From NCBI GenBank assembly GCA_043763625.1, contig JAYULL010000061.1, positions 124,001 through 188,000 of the forward strand: a stretch of DNA of 64,000 bases, written 5' to 3'. Under the pieces are notes generated by a model. It was not told where the DNA came from, ran no database searches, and saw only the letters and a program-made list of their open reading frames with translations. Made by a program: the position numbers and the translations under genes. The DNA comes from Rubrolithibacter sp043763625. GTDB lineage: Bacteria; Bacteroidota; Bacteroidia; Sphingobacteriales; Sphingobacteriaceae. This document shows, one piece after another, positions 43,274-53,878 of the stretch; the stretch's first letter is position 1; every line of letters starts with the position of its first letter.

Positions 43274-46200
43274 CTACTCTCCTATTCGCATCATCGTTCC
43301 TTCCGAATGCGAATTAAACTCCGGCGCATACATACTTTGAACACTTGTTATCCCGGTTGAAAAATCTCCCGGTTGGGTAACGCGAAGTTCATATTCAAAA
43401 ACATAATTTCCCTTATTCAGTCGGTCGATGAAGAAGTTTGTTGCTACATCTTTGGTAACTTGATAGTAGTATAAACCGTCTTGGTATCTATAACCGGACA
43501 ATACATCCACCGGCTCGGTTCCGGAAGGGCGCATGTCTTTTAAATGCACATACTCAAAGTCGCGGTCGGCTTTCAGGTTTACCACTACTTTCAAAACGTC
43601 TCCCGGTTTGGGGAGATTAGTTGAGGAAAGCTCAGTTAGTACCTGTCCGACATCTTTTTGCTTTTTAATAAAGTATTTCCGCGAAAGCTTGATATTCGTT
43701 TCGGCCGATGTAATCTTATCTAGTTTCTCGAGATACTGCCAAGTTAGTGCACCCCAAGAAATTGTGGAATTTGAGTTTTTCACTTCCACTTTCGCCAATT
43801 CCGGTTTAATTTGTTCTTCTTTCCAAGCGGTTTTAAAATAACCGGTTCCGGCTTCCTGTTTTAAGTCCGGCTTTAATGAAGCTAAAGCTTCTCCACCGAG
43901 GGAGATGACCGCCTTTGGCGTTAAATTGTTCAGTTGTGTAGTATCGCCACGCAGCAAAATCGCATAACAGGCTGCTGCTGTAGCTTTTGTGGTTCGCCAG
44001 TTGTTAGTTTGTTTGTTTCGCAACAGCCAAATTTTCATTTCTTCAACATCTTTTGTATTGCCGGCAAGCGTAAACAGCTCAATCAACAAAGCATGAGTCT
44101 CAACCGGAGCTTGGTACCAATAGTAACCGGATTTATTTGTGGGCCAATACATTCCCAATTCTTCCGATTGCAGGGCTCGCTCTTTTAACGAACGTACAAT
44201 TTGTTTTGCCGTTTCGACTCGGCCATAGCGGAGAAGCGTAAGCGCCGTCATTCCCTGTTCGTATATATTTTTATATTTCCACTCCGTGGAAGCAGTTTTT
44301 AAATAGTGTTCCCGAGCTGCTTTCAAAGTTCCGGTTATCGGCTTATTAAAATAACTGCGAGTAAACCAAGTATGGTCGTCGCCGGAGCCAAAGGCGAGTT
44401 TACCTTTTGCTTGCTTTTTGCTTTTTTGATAATCGGTCACAATTTCACCGTCTAACCAATTAAGTGCTTTTTCCGCTATTTTATTCAATGTTTTGTCTTC
44501 GCTGCCGCTAAGTTTTAGTTGTTGAAGTTGCCCGATTCCGGCGAGAATATGCCGCGTGATATATGGGTTAGAATGCAGGCCCGAAAACCAAGGAAAACTA
44601 CCATCCGGCAACTGCATTTTTTCAAGCTTTTCGATGTTCGTTTTAAGCTCGTTGTTCATTTTGTTTAGGTCGAATAACAAGGCAATCCGTTTCTTTTGCT
44701 CGGTTTCGTTTTGTGCATCGCGAAGCCATGGAGTTTCTTCTATCAGGATTGATTTCAGTTCCGGATTAGTTTCAAGATTCGAAAGCAGTTCCTTGCTGTC
44801 CGAAGCCTTCCATCTTTCGAATACGCGCTTGATCACCGGAAAACGACTCACAATGCCGGCGGCTGTCGCGTTGGCAAAATAGCGGCTGAAAGTTTGCTCG
44901 GAGCACTCGTACGGAAACTCCATCAGATAGGGCAAAGCCTGCACTGCATACCAAACCGGATTTTCGGTATACTCCAGGGTAAGATTTTTAGATTTAAGCG
45001 TTGTACTTTTCGTATCGCGAAATTTCTCTAACGTAAACGATTTGGTTTGTCCGGCTCGTACCATCATCGGCATTGATTCGGTTACTAACATGGCATTCGG
45101 CAATACCGGAACGGTGTTTTCTTCGCCGTCGCTGAACTTGCCGGACTCGGCGGTTATACGATACGTAATTGCATCTAAACCTTGCGGAATAATCAATTTA
45201 AACGAAACTGAATTAGTGGAGCTCGCTTTCAACTCTACCGTTTGTTGAGCCTGTTTTGCATCTGCAAGAAGACTAACCGGCTGCATGGTTAAAGCATCAA
45301 ACAAGTTGAAATTTACTTTAGCTTTTAAAGGTTTATCGGTCAGGTTCGCCAATCTTGCAGAAACAGCTATCGTATCGCCTTCGCGGAAGAAACGCGGCAT
45401 GTTAGCGGAAACCATGAGGAGCTTCTGAGTGAGAACATCAGTAAAGAAATTTCCCGATTCCAAATTTGTTGTATGTGCGAATGCCTGAAATCTCCATTTA
45501 GTAAGTGACTCCGGAGAAGTAAAATTAATAAGTACATCTCCGAATTCGTTTGTCTGCAGTTGAGGAAAAAAGAACGCTGTTTCGCTGAAGTTTTTTCTGA
45601 TTCTTACAGGTAGACCCGTCAAGCTATTACCTTCTTCGTGTTTGCCGGTTTCCGGCTCGCTTAGACTATGAATTTGGGTCAATCCTCTATATCCCGGCGC
45701 ACTTTTATCAACGTTGAAATCAGCCTCACGCAAATCTTCAATAACAGGCGGTGCTGCGCCTACCGGCTCGTCTATTCTAATCTCCGCTGATGCATCTCCG
45801 CTTACTATAAACGTTGACCCTTTGCCTACTTTTCGAGTCTTCCTGCGTCCGACCTCCACTTCTGACATTGTATTAGTTTCGGCTTTTAGACGAATGATGA
45901 TATTGCCCGCGCTTCCGCTTACAAAGAGTTTTTGAAATCCATAACCTACGGTTCTAAACTCAAGCAAGCTCTTAGTTGGAACAAGAAGCTGGAACGAGCC
46001 CGTTTTGTCTGAGAGTCCAACAGGAACATCTCCAATTACAATTGAAACTCCCGGGATACTTTCCTTAGTTAATTTATCAATAATTTTACCCTTAACTTGA
46101 ATTATATTCTTTCGTTGGGCAATACCGGCTTTGTATTTTCTAATCCCCTCATTGATTCTCCTTTTCTCTTCTTTGACTCTTATTTCCTTAATTTTTTCTT

Positions 46201-49200
46201 GAATTTCCGAGTATTTTTCGTTGAACCCGCCGTAGTAATTCTACCCGAATAAATTCAGCTTTTCGTAGTTTCTTTCAAGAAGCGGAAAGTAACCGGACTT
46301 ATCGAAGAACGTTAAAGCCCAAACGCTATTTCCAAATCCACCGTCGGACCAATAGTAGGGTGCGGCAACAAAATTCGAAGCAGGAATAGTATTCCAAATA
46401 TGATCTCCGGAAAAAACATCTAAAGACGCATCATACATTCCGGCAAGCACTTCCGCTACTTTCTTTTCACCGGCTTCGCCCTTTATTTGCAATTTCCACT
46501 GTTCCTTATCCCCGGGCTGAAGCTTATCTCGAAAAGTAACGAGCTTTACGTTAAGCGGATATTTTTCGGATATGCGAGTAATGGGAAACGAGTTTTGATA
46601 GACCCGATTATCGTAAACCAACAAGAATTTCACTGTGAGATTATCGCCGAGAGATATAGAAACCTTTCGCCGCTCCATGCCTTCCCGTATTTTTATTCTT
46701 TCGGAAGACCGTAGTTCTTTGCCGGAATAGATTTCCATCAAGGCAAAACATTCTCCTCCTGTTCCCAGGAGAAATTCAGCTGATTCGGATTCTTTTCCGG
46801 CAATTTTTATCGGAATTATCAGATTTGCGATAGTAGGTGAACCTGTTATTTTTGAGGAAATCTGCGTAACATAGCGAACTTGAGAAACGGTGTCGCCCTG
46901 CTCGCCATGAGCAAAAAAAGCAAGTTTATAAACACCGGAAGGCAAGCTGTCTAAGAAATTAAAGTCCTTCGTTTTCGGTTCTTCGCTCTGTTGATTAATC
47001 TCAAACTCCGAAATCTTTTCGGCCTTCCAAGTTTTAAAATCGTCTTCATCTTTATAGGTATAGGAATTAAAATAGCTTTCGAACTCCTTTTTGCCCATTA
47101 AGAATTTATCAGGCTTTTCCCATAAACGGCTTTTGTAAACTTTTCCTCCGTTATCGAGAGAAAAAATTTGAATATTAATTTTAGCCTTTTGATTGACTAA
47201 AGCATGATTGGCAACCCGTATATTCAGCTGAGATGAATCGGTATAAATATGCGTTTCCGGCAAATCAATAATTAATCTGATACGCGAACGGGCAACAGAA
47301 AGGCCTGTGGCACCGGATCGAGTTTCCCCGGAAGGTTCGGTAGCTGAGGCGGATATTCGATAGTTATGAAAAAGCTCTTTCTCGTCCGGATGTGTATCTG
47401 TTGCCTTAAACACAACACTAAACTCTCCTTTAGAACCGGTTTTTATTGTATCGCGAAAAACTTCATTTCGATAAGCAGTAAATCGGCTGTTGTCGTCCGA
47501 TTGCTTAAATGAAGATACACTGCGATTAACCCAAACTGCCACTCTCGCATTACTGATACCGTAGCCCGCAAAGGTTTTTACTACGCCTGCAACTTTTAAG
47601 GAATCTCCCAAACGGTACAATTCTTTAATCGGCAGGAAAACGATTTCGTAAGTCGGCTTTTTATATTCTTCTACGCGAAGGGAGACTGAACCGAAAGCGG
47701 TTTTTATCGAGATAGAACCGTTTAAGATATTCTGAGGAATAGTGAAGGCTCCGTTAAAACTTCCGAAATCGTTTGTTTTTAATGTTTCTTTACGCAGCGT
47801 TTTGTCGTTCCCGTCTTTTAATTCTACTGCTACATCCTTTCGGGCAATAATTGAGCTGTTATTTTTTGCAACTAAAACTTCGATTCCTTTAAAGTAGATG
47901 GTTTGGCCGGGGCGATAGATGTTTCGGTCGGTAAATAAAACTGTTCGTTCTTCGGTTGCCGGCTCATTATTGTCAAAGTTCGCGTAAAACCGATTTTCGT
48001 AAGCGTCACCTTTATACCTTGTCACAACAATCGGGTTTATGTTTTTTCGAAGTTCAAATCGAGCTCTTCCGGCACCGTCGGTTCTACTTGCCGCTACTTT
48101 AGTTTTCGGCGACCAAAAGGTTGTGTAGGGCTTTTGTTCCCAAATCTCAGCCTCTGCCCCGCTTATTGGTTCGCCGGTTTCGCGGTTTAAAGCCGCGACT
48201 TCCAGTTTTCCGTCTCTCCAACGCGAAAGAGCCGAAAGATTTGTAACCTGAAAGCGAGTAAACTTAATGCAAGAACTGTCGGTTAATTCTAAATCCTTAT
48301 AAACTGCAACGTAATATCCCGCCTGAAGTGTATCAATAAAGTTTTCTACCCGATGTGCTTTATAATCCGTTGCTACGGGAAGCGGGATTTTATCACGATA
48401 GGTAAACAAAAAACTTTCCAGATATGAAAGTGCTTCTCGAGCTTTTTTCCGTGCTTCCCGGGTATAGTCTGATGTACCTTCTTGCATTTGCGAAAATTTG
48501 TCGACCTCGCCGGCGGAAAGTTTATAAACCGTACACGAAATGCCTTTTATGTTGCGGTATTTAACGGAAGTAAGAATAGCCTTTCCGGGAGCTACCTGAG
48601 TTTCGCATTCAACCTCCAGCTCTTTTTTTGTGATTGATTTAATTGCCTGTTCTCCATTTTTAGCACCAAAACTTGCCGGATATTTTTGTTTTGCGATTTG
48701 AAAATATTTGTGAGCTTCAGTTAGGCTCTGCCTTTCCCAAAAGAAACGTCCGATATTAACATACACTTCAGATTGAATCGGATATTCTTTAGTATCGCCG
48801 GCAAGCTTCGTTAATGCTTTGAGATAAAGCGTATCACGGTCGGGCCGGTCGGATAGTTTATGAAAAAACTGCAGTCGCTGTAAAGTTATATCAATTAAAG
48901 CTTCAACATTGTTTTTGTCATAATGAAAACGAGTGATTCGCTGCAAAACTTCTACAGCGTTGAAAACAACAGAGTTGGTATCTAACCCCGGAAATTTCAA
49001 ATTGGGAAAGGTCCGGCTATCGGCAAAAAAACCGGGGTCGTTAAACGAAAAAGTGGGCACGGGTTTGGGAAGTCTCCAGTCTTCCGTTAAAAAAAACTCT
49101 AGGCTGCGATGAGCCAACAAATCAAAAAGAGTAGGCCGCAAATAACGTGAAGTAGAATCGCCGACTAATATTCCTTCTAAAACATCAACTCTAGTTTCCC

Positions 49201-49702
49201 GTAGCCGGGACTCGTTTTCCAGCGATCGTTTGTATAACGCAGTAGCTTCTCGGGCAAGAGTCCGCAAATCCCAATTCCTGAAACTCGTATCCCTTTTCTC
49301 GATCGTGCTTCGATGATTAAAGTTCCAACGGTTTTGCTGATAATATTTCCAATACGTTTCGGCTAAAACTGATTGAAAAACGGGCTTTGCCGGAAATTCT
49401 GCTCGAGCGATATCCTGTTTCAGTCGTTCAATAACGGATTCCAGCGCATCTTCCTTTAAATAGCTGATAAATGTAATCCGGTAAATTGCTGCTCGGATTT
49501 GTTGTGCCGGATTGTTATTTCGGCGGGCTTCTTTATCTAAATTTTCAACTTCTTTTAGAGCTGACTGAGGCAATCCGGCATCTGCAAGAGAATCAATTTT
49601 TGCTGTAATTTTTTGATATGAATTAGTTTGAGCGTTTACAAACAGACAGGAAAAAGAAAACAATGCTACAAGAAAAATGATGCGTTGAAGCGTAAAATAC
49701 AT
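43274..49702 (-). pseudogene. alpha-2-macroglobulin family protein interrupted by one in-frame TAG
   Basis: A periplasmic or surface protease trap of about 2140 residues. From ATG 49702: signal peptide (ending VNAQ), N-terminal TPR-like region, then macroglobulin domains with the MG2 motif DRNIYRPGQTIYFKG. At codon 1154 a TAG (46241-46243) follows LNLFG, and the same frame continues (NYYGGFNEKY) through a carboxypeptidase-regulatory-like domain (about 1190-1275: GKIIDKLTKESIPGVSI), the A2M domain (TAFFFPQLQTNEFGDVLI), the thioester motif CSEQ (Cys1600 in PYECSEQT) and the thioester domain to the stop at 43274. No other disruption is seen. It could be a point mutation, a base error or a recoded stop. 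Confidence 0.9.
46241..46243 (-). other. in-frame TAG inside the alpha-2-macroglobulin frame
   Basis: The codons on both sides (TTC GGG TAG AAT TAC) keep one frame: 46243, 45967 and 49702 are all congruent modulo 3, and conserved sequence resumes at once. A single base substitution, for example in a Tyr codon (TAC/TAT to TAG), would explain it. Confidence 0.85.
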
Positions 49703-49750
49703 AGGATTAGGTTTATACCGGGAAGATAATGAAAAATTATACTACTATTC

Positions 49751-49783
49751 AACGCTGACAGGGTTTAGAACCCTGTCAGCGTT
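49751..49783. repeat. 33-bp hairpin repeat, copy 1
   Basis: Perfect 15-base arms AACGCTGACAGGGTT / AACCCTGTCAGCGTT around TAG. Identical arms recur at 49884-49916. Confidence 0.9.
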
Positions 49784-49847
49784 ATAACAGCTCAGCGGTT
49801 AAAAAAACAACTACAAGAAGAATCCGGCGTTGAATCGTAAAATACAT
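49782..49847 (-). pseudogene. orphan signal-peptide start, duplicate of the alpha-2-macroglobulin N-terminus
   Basis: ATG 49847 encodes 21 residues, MYFTIQRRILLVVVFLTAELL, then stops within the base of the hairpin. The true gene starts MYFTLQRIIFLVALFSFS. The similarity in both bases and residues shows that a second copy of the 5' end once headed another gene, and that the rest was lost, probably by recombination between the hairpins. Confidence 0.75.
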
Positions 49848-49883
49848 AGGTGTAGGTTTATACCGGGAAGATAGGGAGTATTC

Positions 49884-49916
49884 AACGCTGACAGGGTTCG
49901 GAACCCTGTCAGCGTT
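49884..49916. repeat. 33-bp hairpin repeat, copy 2
   Basis: The same 15-base arms as copy 1 with CGG as the loop. Its edge contains the stop codon of the Ada-like gene (49915-49917), so the repeat forms part of that coding end. Confidence 0.9.
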
Positions 49917-50772
49917 ATATCGGCTCAGCGTTTAGGTTCAACCTAGCCGCTTCCCAACCAATCAAAGCACTTTTCCTCACACTTCCCCAACGGTAATTGC
50001 CGATAATACCGGTTGAGTTTATTACGCGGTGGCAAGGAATGAGAAATGCAATCGGATTAGCGCCAATGGCTGTTCCTACCGCTCGTGAGGCTGCCGGAAA
50101 ATTGATTTCTTGGGCAATGTTTCCATAAGTTTTTAAGTTTCCTTCCGGGATTTTAAGAAGTGCTTCCCAAACTTTTAACTGAAACTCTGAACCTCGTAAA
50201 TGCAATTTTATCGCCGGTATGCTTGCCGGATTACCGGCGAAAATTCCGACGACGCCGGAATGAAATTCATCGGATCTGTTTACCAATTCAGCACCGGCAA
50301 ATCGTGAATTCAGATCGTTTAAAGCTTCTTGCTGATCATCCGCGAAAGCGATAAAACAAATTCCCTTTTTTGTAGATGCAATTAAAATATCGCCGAATAT
50401 ACCGGAGGAAAAACTGTAATTAATAGAAAGGGCTTGCGCCAGATTTTTGTACTCACCCGGCGTCATTGCCTCAATCTTCACAAACAGATCGTGCAAGCGC
50501 GAGGGACCGGAAAGTCCTGATTCTAAAGCGGTATCGAATAAATTTGCTTGCTTTTGCTGCAGCAAGCTCTTGGCATATTCCACGGTTAGGTATTGCAGAA
50601 ATTTCTTGGGGCTTACTCCCGCCCACTCGGTAAATAATTTTTGAAAGTGAAACGGACTAAGATTTACAGCGGACGCAACCTCGTCTAAATCCGGTTGATT
50701 TTTAAAATTTTCTCGGATGTAGATGATCGCTTTCACGATTCTGTGATAATCAATTTGGTTTTGCCCGGTCAT
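49915..50772 (-). CDS. Ada-like fusion: AraC-type HTH plus O6-methylguanine-DNA methyltransferase
   Basis: A 285-residue protein. Residues 8-110 form an AraC-type double helix-turn-helix (LDEVASAVNLSPFHFQKLF and the second helix near MTPGEYKN). Residues 120-275 form the methyltransferase, with the methyl-acceptor Cys247 in IPCHRVINS and a winged-helix RAVGTAIGANP. The N-terminal Cys-rich phosphotriester domain of true Ada is absent. It repairs O6-alkylguanine and may also control its own gene. The last residues (NLNAEPI) and the stop are supplied by the edge of a hairpin repeat. Confidence 0.92.
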   Translation of the reverse strand: MTGQNQIDYHRIVKAIIYIRENFKNQPDLDEVASAVNLSPFHFQKLFTEWAGVSPKKFLQYLTVEYAKSLLQQKQANLFDTALESGLSGPSRLHDLFVKIEAMTPGEYKNLAQALSINYSFSSGIFGDILIASTKKGICFIAFADDQQEALNDLNSRFAGAELVNRSDEFHSGVVGIFAGNPASIPAIKLHLRGSEFQLKVWEALLKIPEGNLKTYGNIAQEINFPAASRAVGTAIGANPIAFLIPCHRVINSTGIIGNYRWGSVRKSALIGWEAARLNLNAEPI

Positions 50773-50929
50773 CTCGTCATTGTCGGTTCAAATGTAAATA
50801 ACTCGGCCCTGCTCCGCCACCCGAAACTTGCGATATTATTAATCAATTTTATATTTAGAAAAGTAATCAAGAAATAACCGGGCCGAAACAAACCGAAAGC
50901 TTTATACTTTACTAATTTTGGCAATACAA

Positions 50930-51904
50930 ATGCAACCGGAATACGACATTATCATTATTGGCGGCGGACCGATAGGTTTAGCCTGTGCACTTGAAGCCCA
51001 ACGCGAAAATTTAGACTATTTAATAATAGAGAAAGGTTGTTTAGTGAACTCGCTTTATAACTATCCGTTGAACATGACTTTTTTTTCTACATCCGAGAAA
51101 CTCGAAATCGGCGGAGTTCCGTTTGTATCGAATAATATAAAGCCCACTCGACCGGAAGCGCTTGAATACTATCGGCGTGTTGCAACTTCAAAAAATTTGA
51201 AAATCAATCTTTTTGAGGAGGTTAAATCGGTTCTCCCGGAAAACGGAAAATATCAAATTAAAACTTCAAAGGGATTCTACTATGCAAAGAATGTAATTAT
51301 AGCTGCCGGGTTTTACGACATCCCCAACAAATTAAATATTCCCGGAGAAGAACTTGAAAAAGTACGGCATTACTATCGCGATCCGCATTTCTACTCGATG
51401 CAGAAAGTAATTATCGTCGGAGCCAACAATTCCGGAGTTGATGCCGCATTAGAAACATACAGGAAAGGCGCAGAAGTAACCATGATTATCCGCGACAGCG
51501 AAATAGGCAAACGCGTAAAGTATTGGGTGAGGCCTGATATTGTAAATCGGGTTGAAGAAGGAAGCATAAAAGCCTATTTTAATTCGCATTTAACAGAAAT
51601 ACGCCAAACCGAAGTTGATATTGAAACGCCGGACGGAAAAGTAACTGTAAAAAACGATTTTGTTTTGGCAATGACCGGATATCAACCGAATTTCAAATTT
51701 TTAAAAAGTATCGGTATTGAGCTTTCCCCGGACGGAAAGTTTTTTCCGACCTATAATCCCGAAACTATGGAAACAAACCTGCCGGGAATTTACCTTGCCG
51801 GTGTAGTTTGCGGGGGAATGGATACACACGTTTGGTTTATCGAAAACTCGCGAGTACATGCCGGAAAGATTATGAATCATATCAAAACCCGCTCAACGTT
51901 GTAA
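50930..51904 (+). CDS. ypdA: YpdA family bacillithiol-disulfide reductase-like flavoprotein
   Basis: A 324-residue flavoprotein of the thioredoxin reductase class. The ATG at 50930 (MQPEYDIIIIGGGP) is chosen over TTG 50918. The FAD motif is GGGPIGLACA and the NAD(P) motif is GANNSGVDAAL near 165. The redox CxxC of thioredoxin reductases is missing, as expected for YpdA, which acts on bacillithiol disulfide. Motifs LNMTFFSTSEKLEIG and PTRPEALEYYRRV are typical of YpdA. A perfect TAATTTTG -7 element lies at 50913-50920, ten bases before the start. The downstream 104-codon frame begins 18 bases after its stop. Confidence 0.9.
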   Translation: MQPEYDIIIIGGGPIGLACALEAQRENLDYLIIEKGCLVNSLYNYPLNMTFFSTSEKLEIGGVPFVSNNIKPTRPEALEYYRRVATSKNLKINLFEEVKSVLPENGKYQIKTSKGFYYAKNVIIAAGFYDIPNKLNIPGEELEKVRHYYRDPHFYSMQKVIIVGANNSGVDAALETYRKGAEVTMIIRDSEIGKRVKYWVRPDIVNRVEEGSIKAYFNSHLTEIRQTEVDIETPDGKVTVKNDFVLAMTGYQPNFKFLKSIGIELSPDGKFFPTYNPETMETNLPGIYLAGVVCGGMDTHVWFIENSRVHAGKIMNHIKTRSTL

Positions 51905-51949
51905 AACTTAAATACGGGTGATTTGTCTTATATCTCACAAGATAAATCT

Positions 51950-52237
51950 ATGAGAGCATTTAAAACTAACTTCCCGATAAAAGTCGTTCCTACGTTTATT
52001 CAAGTTACTCAACTCGATGACGGAAGCTTTGCGATTGAACTCGAAAGCACCGGTATGGAAGAAGATACCGACCCCACTAAAGAAACTTTCGCATCGAAAA
52101 AAGCTCCCGATTTAATAGTTCAACATACCAAAAACGGAAGTTGGATGATCTTGGATGAAGGAAGTTTTAACCTTACTCATGAGGATTTGCAAGCTTTAGG
52201 CCGAGCCATAGAAACTAACTCGCCAAACTTGGTTTAG
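51950..52237 (+). CDS. small hypothetical protein
   Basis: From ATG 51950 (MRAFKTNFPIKVVPTF) 95 residues; a longer frame from 51923 is less likely. The sequence alternates strands (VIQVTQLDDGSFAIELES-like pattern) and ends with a helix (LTHEDLQALGRAIE). No signal or family is recognised. It follows ypdA on the same strand after about 45 bases, so it may share its transcript. Confidence 0.6.
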   Translation: MRAFKTNFPIKVVPTFIQVTQLDDGSFAIELESTGMEEDTDPTKETFASKKAPDLIVQHTKNGSWMILDEGSFNLTHEDLQALGRAIETNSPNLV

Positions 52238-52382
52238 GCCTTATATCTCAACTTTATGAAAACCCTTTCTTTCCGGTTTAGTTAGTATTAACAACATACT
52301 ATTTGACGGAATTCTACCGATAGTCATCGGTTCTCCGGTAATTTAGATGAGATTTAATTATTGCCCTTAAAAAAGAACAGCT

Positions 52383-52625
52383 ATGCCAAAAGACAAAAAC
52401 GGGAGCTTTTTGCCGCCGAAGGGACGACCTTTGGGTTCGGAAAAAGACACAGCAGGATTGCGAGATGCATTTGCAGTAAATGATTTGGAAACAGATAAGG
52501 AGTTAGCGGATAAATATTTAGATGCGCCGGATGAGCCCTCGGCCAACGTGCATATGCGGCATAAAAACCGAAATGTAAACAAAGGCGAAGAAAAGAATGA
52601 TTTAGATGCTAACCGTCAACTTTAG
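52383..52625 (+). CDS. small disordered protein upstream of the baeRF gene
   Basis: An 80-residue, charged, low-hydrophobicity protein (MPKDKNGSFLPPKGRPLGSE, then DLETDKELADKYLDAPDEPS, ending in Lys/Asn/Arg). No signal or domain. It ends 13 bases before the ATG of the ribosome-hibernation-factor gene, so the two are very likely co-translated and may act together. Reality is supported by its tight packing and balanced codons. Confidence 0.6.
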   Translation: MPKDKNGSFLPPKGRPLGSEKDTAGLRDAFAVNDLETDKELADKYLDAPDEPSANVHMRHKNRNVNKGEEKNDLDANRQL

Positions 52626-52638
52626 AACAACACAAACT

Positions 52639-53811
52639 ATGGAGCTATTATCAAAAGAAGAACTGATAGAACTTGGAAATTATAGAAGTGAACACTGTAT
52701 CAGTATCTATGTGCCCACGCATAAATCCGGAAACGAAGTTAATGAACGATACGATCAAATAGTTTTTAAAAACAAATTACAACGGGCAAAAACAGAGTTG
52801 TCGAATAAAGGACTAGACCCTGTATTAATTGACAAAATTTTGAAACCCGGGTTTGAATTGTTAAAAGACGATGATTTCTGGCACAATCAACGGGAAGGTC
52901 TGGCTATTTTTATTTCGCAAGGCTTCTTCAATTTTATAAGAGTTCCGTATTCCGTTAAAGAAGAGTTTTTACTGAACCATTCGTTTTTAATTGCACCGTT
53001 ATTACCGGTTGTTGCAAAAAGACAGCACTTTTATATGCTGGTCATCAGCAAGAACGATTGTAAATTTTACGAAGGCGATCAGTTCGGAATGCAAAAGCTG
53101 GAAGTAGAAGGCTTGCCCTATAATATGGCGGATGTAGTTCCTTTCGAACGGAAAGATCCAGAGCAAACTCACAGAAGAGCCGGAGCTGCGGCAGGTAAAG
53201 GAGCAACGGTTGGAGCAAGTTTTCACGGGCATGGTTCCGGGCTTGCCGATGAAGACGAGTACATGCAGCAATACTTTAAAGAAGTGGATCAAACGCTTTG
53301 GAAAGAAGTGTTGCACAATCAACACGTTCCGCTTATTATCGCGGCCGTGGAGTTTGAAATAGCACTTTACAAGCAAGTAGCTAACTACAAATTTATTTCA
53401 GATGAAAACCTTACCGGCAATTATGAGCACGAGGACCGGCAAAGTTTGTACTTAAAAGCCAAGGAGAAATTGGCGCCCTACTTTAAAGAATATGCAAACA
53501 AGGCTTTAAAGAACTATTACGACAGTTCTGCTACTAATCTTGCTTTAGCGTATCCCACTAAAGTAATTCCGGCAGCTTACTATGCTCAAGTTTCTGATTT
53601 ATTTGTTGAAAGAAACACACACATTTGGGGAAGCTTTAACGAGCAAGATAATAAGCTCGCAATTAATATAGAAAAACAACCGAATGACGATTGTCTGATT
53701 AACAATACAATCATTAAAACGCTGATGAACGGCGGTGAGGTGCATCTTTTGGATAAAGAAAAAATGCCGGCAGACGGGCCTATTGCCGCTTTTTTGAGAT
53801 TTGCGGTTTAA
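52639..53811 (+). CDS. baeRF-type ribosome hibernation factor (Balon-like, AOC03_06830 family)
   Basis: From ATG 52639 (MELLSKEELIELGNYR) 390 residues; the longer frame from 52606 starts with a non-canonical TTG or similar. The protein is a bacterial homologue of eRF1/aeRF1-like proteins, with an N-terminal domain (CISIYVPTHKSGNEV), a central Gly-rich loop (AGAAAGKGATVGASFHGHG, about 190-210) and a C-terminal domain (MPADGPIAAFLRF at the end). Members bind idle ribosomes in the A site during cold or starvation. The catalytic GGQ of true release factors is absent. Identification is by overall pattern and should be confirmed by profile search. Confidence 0.8.
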   Translation: MELLSKEELIELGNYRSEHCISIYVPTHKSGNEVNERYDQIVFKNKLQRAKTELSNKGLDPVLIDKILKPGFELLKDDDFWHNQREGLAIFISQGFFNFIRVPYSVKEEFLLNHSFLIAPLLPVVAKRQHFYMLVISKNDCKFYEGDQFGMQKLEVEGLPYNMADVVPFERKDPEQTHRRAGAAAGKGATVGASFHGHGSGLADEDEYMQQYFKEVDQTLWKEVLHNQHVPLIIAAVEFEIALYKQVANYKFISDENLTGNYEHEDRQSLYLKAKEKLAPYFKEYANKALKNYYDSSATNLALAYPTKVIPAAYYAQVSDLFVERNTHIWGSFNEQDNKLAINIEKQPNDDCLINNTIIKTLMNGGEVHLLDKEKMPADGPIAAFLRFAV

Positions 53812-53826
53812 CCAAAAATTCATTTT

Positions 53827-53872
53827 AAGTAAAGCGAAGTCGAGGAGATGATCTTTTGACTTCGCTTTACTT
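53827..53872. terminator. bidirectional terminator between convergent genes
   Basis: A 15-base perfect stem AAGTAAAGCGAAGTC (53827-53841) / GACTTCGCTTTACTT (53858-53872) with a 16-base loop, placed between the stops at 53811 (plus) and 53879 (minus). Confidence 0.75.
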
Positions 53873-53878
53873 TAAACC

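Larger units (their letters stand above)
49668..49932. repeat. tandem duplication of about 130 bases before the alpha-2-macroglobulin gene
   Basis: Copy A (49668-49800) and copy B (49813-49932) share, in order, a signal-peptide-coding start, the GTTTATACCGGGAAGAT segment and a perfect hairpin ending in CTCAGCG. Copy A carries the true start of the alpha-2-macroglobulin gene and copy B carries a diverged copy of that start. Confidence 0.85.

Noticed and set aside
43274..45967. Separate 897-codon gene starting at TTG 45967
   Set aside because: The start is a TTG inside a conserved domain, and the frame is continuous with the upstream frame apart from one TAG. It is the second half of one alpha-2-macroglobulin.
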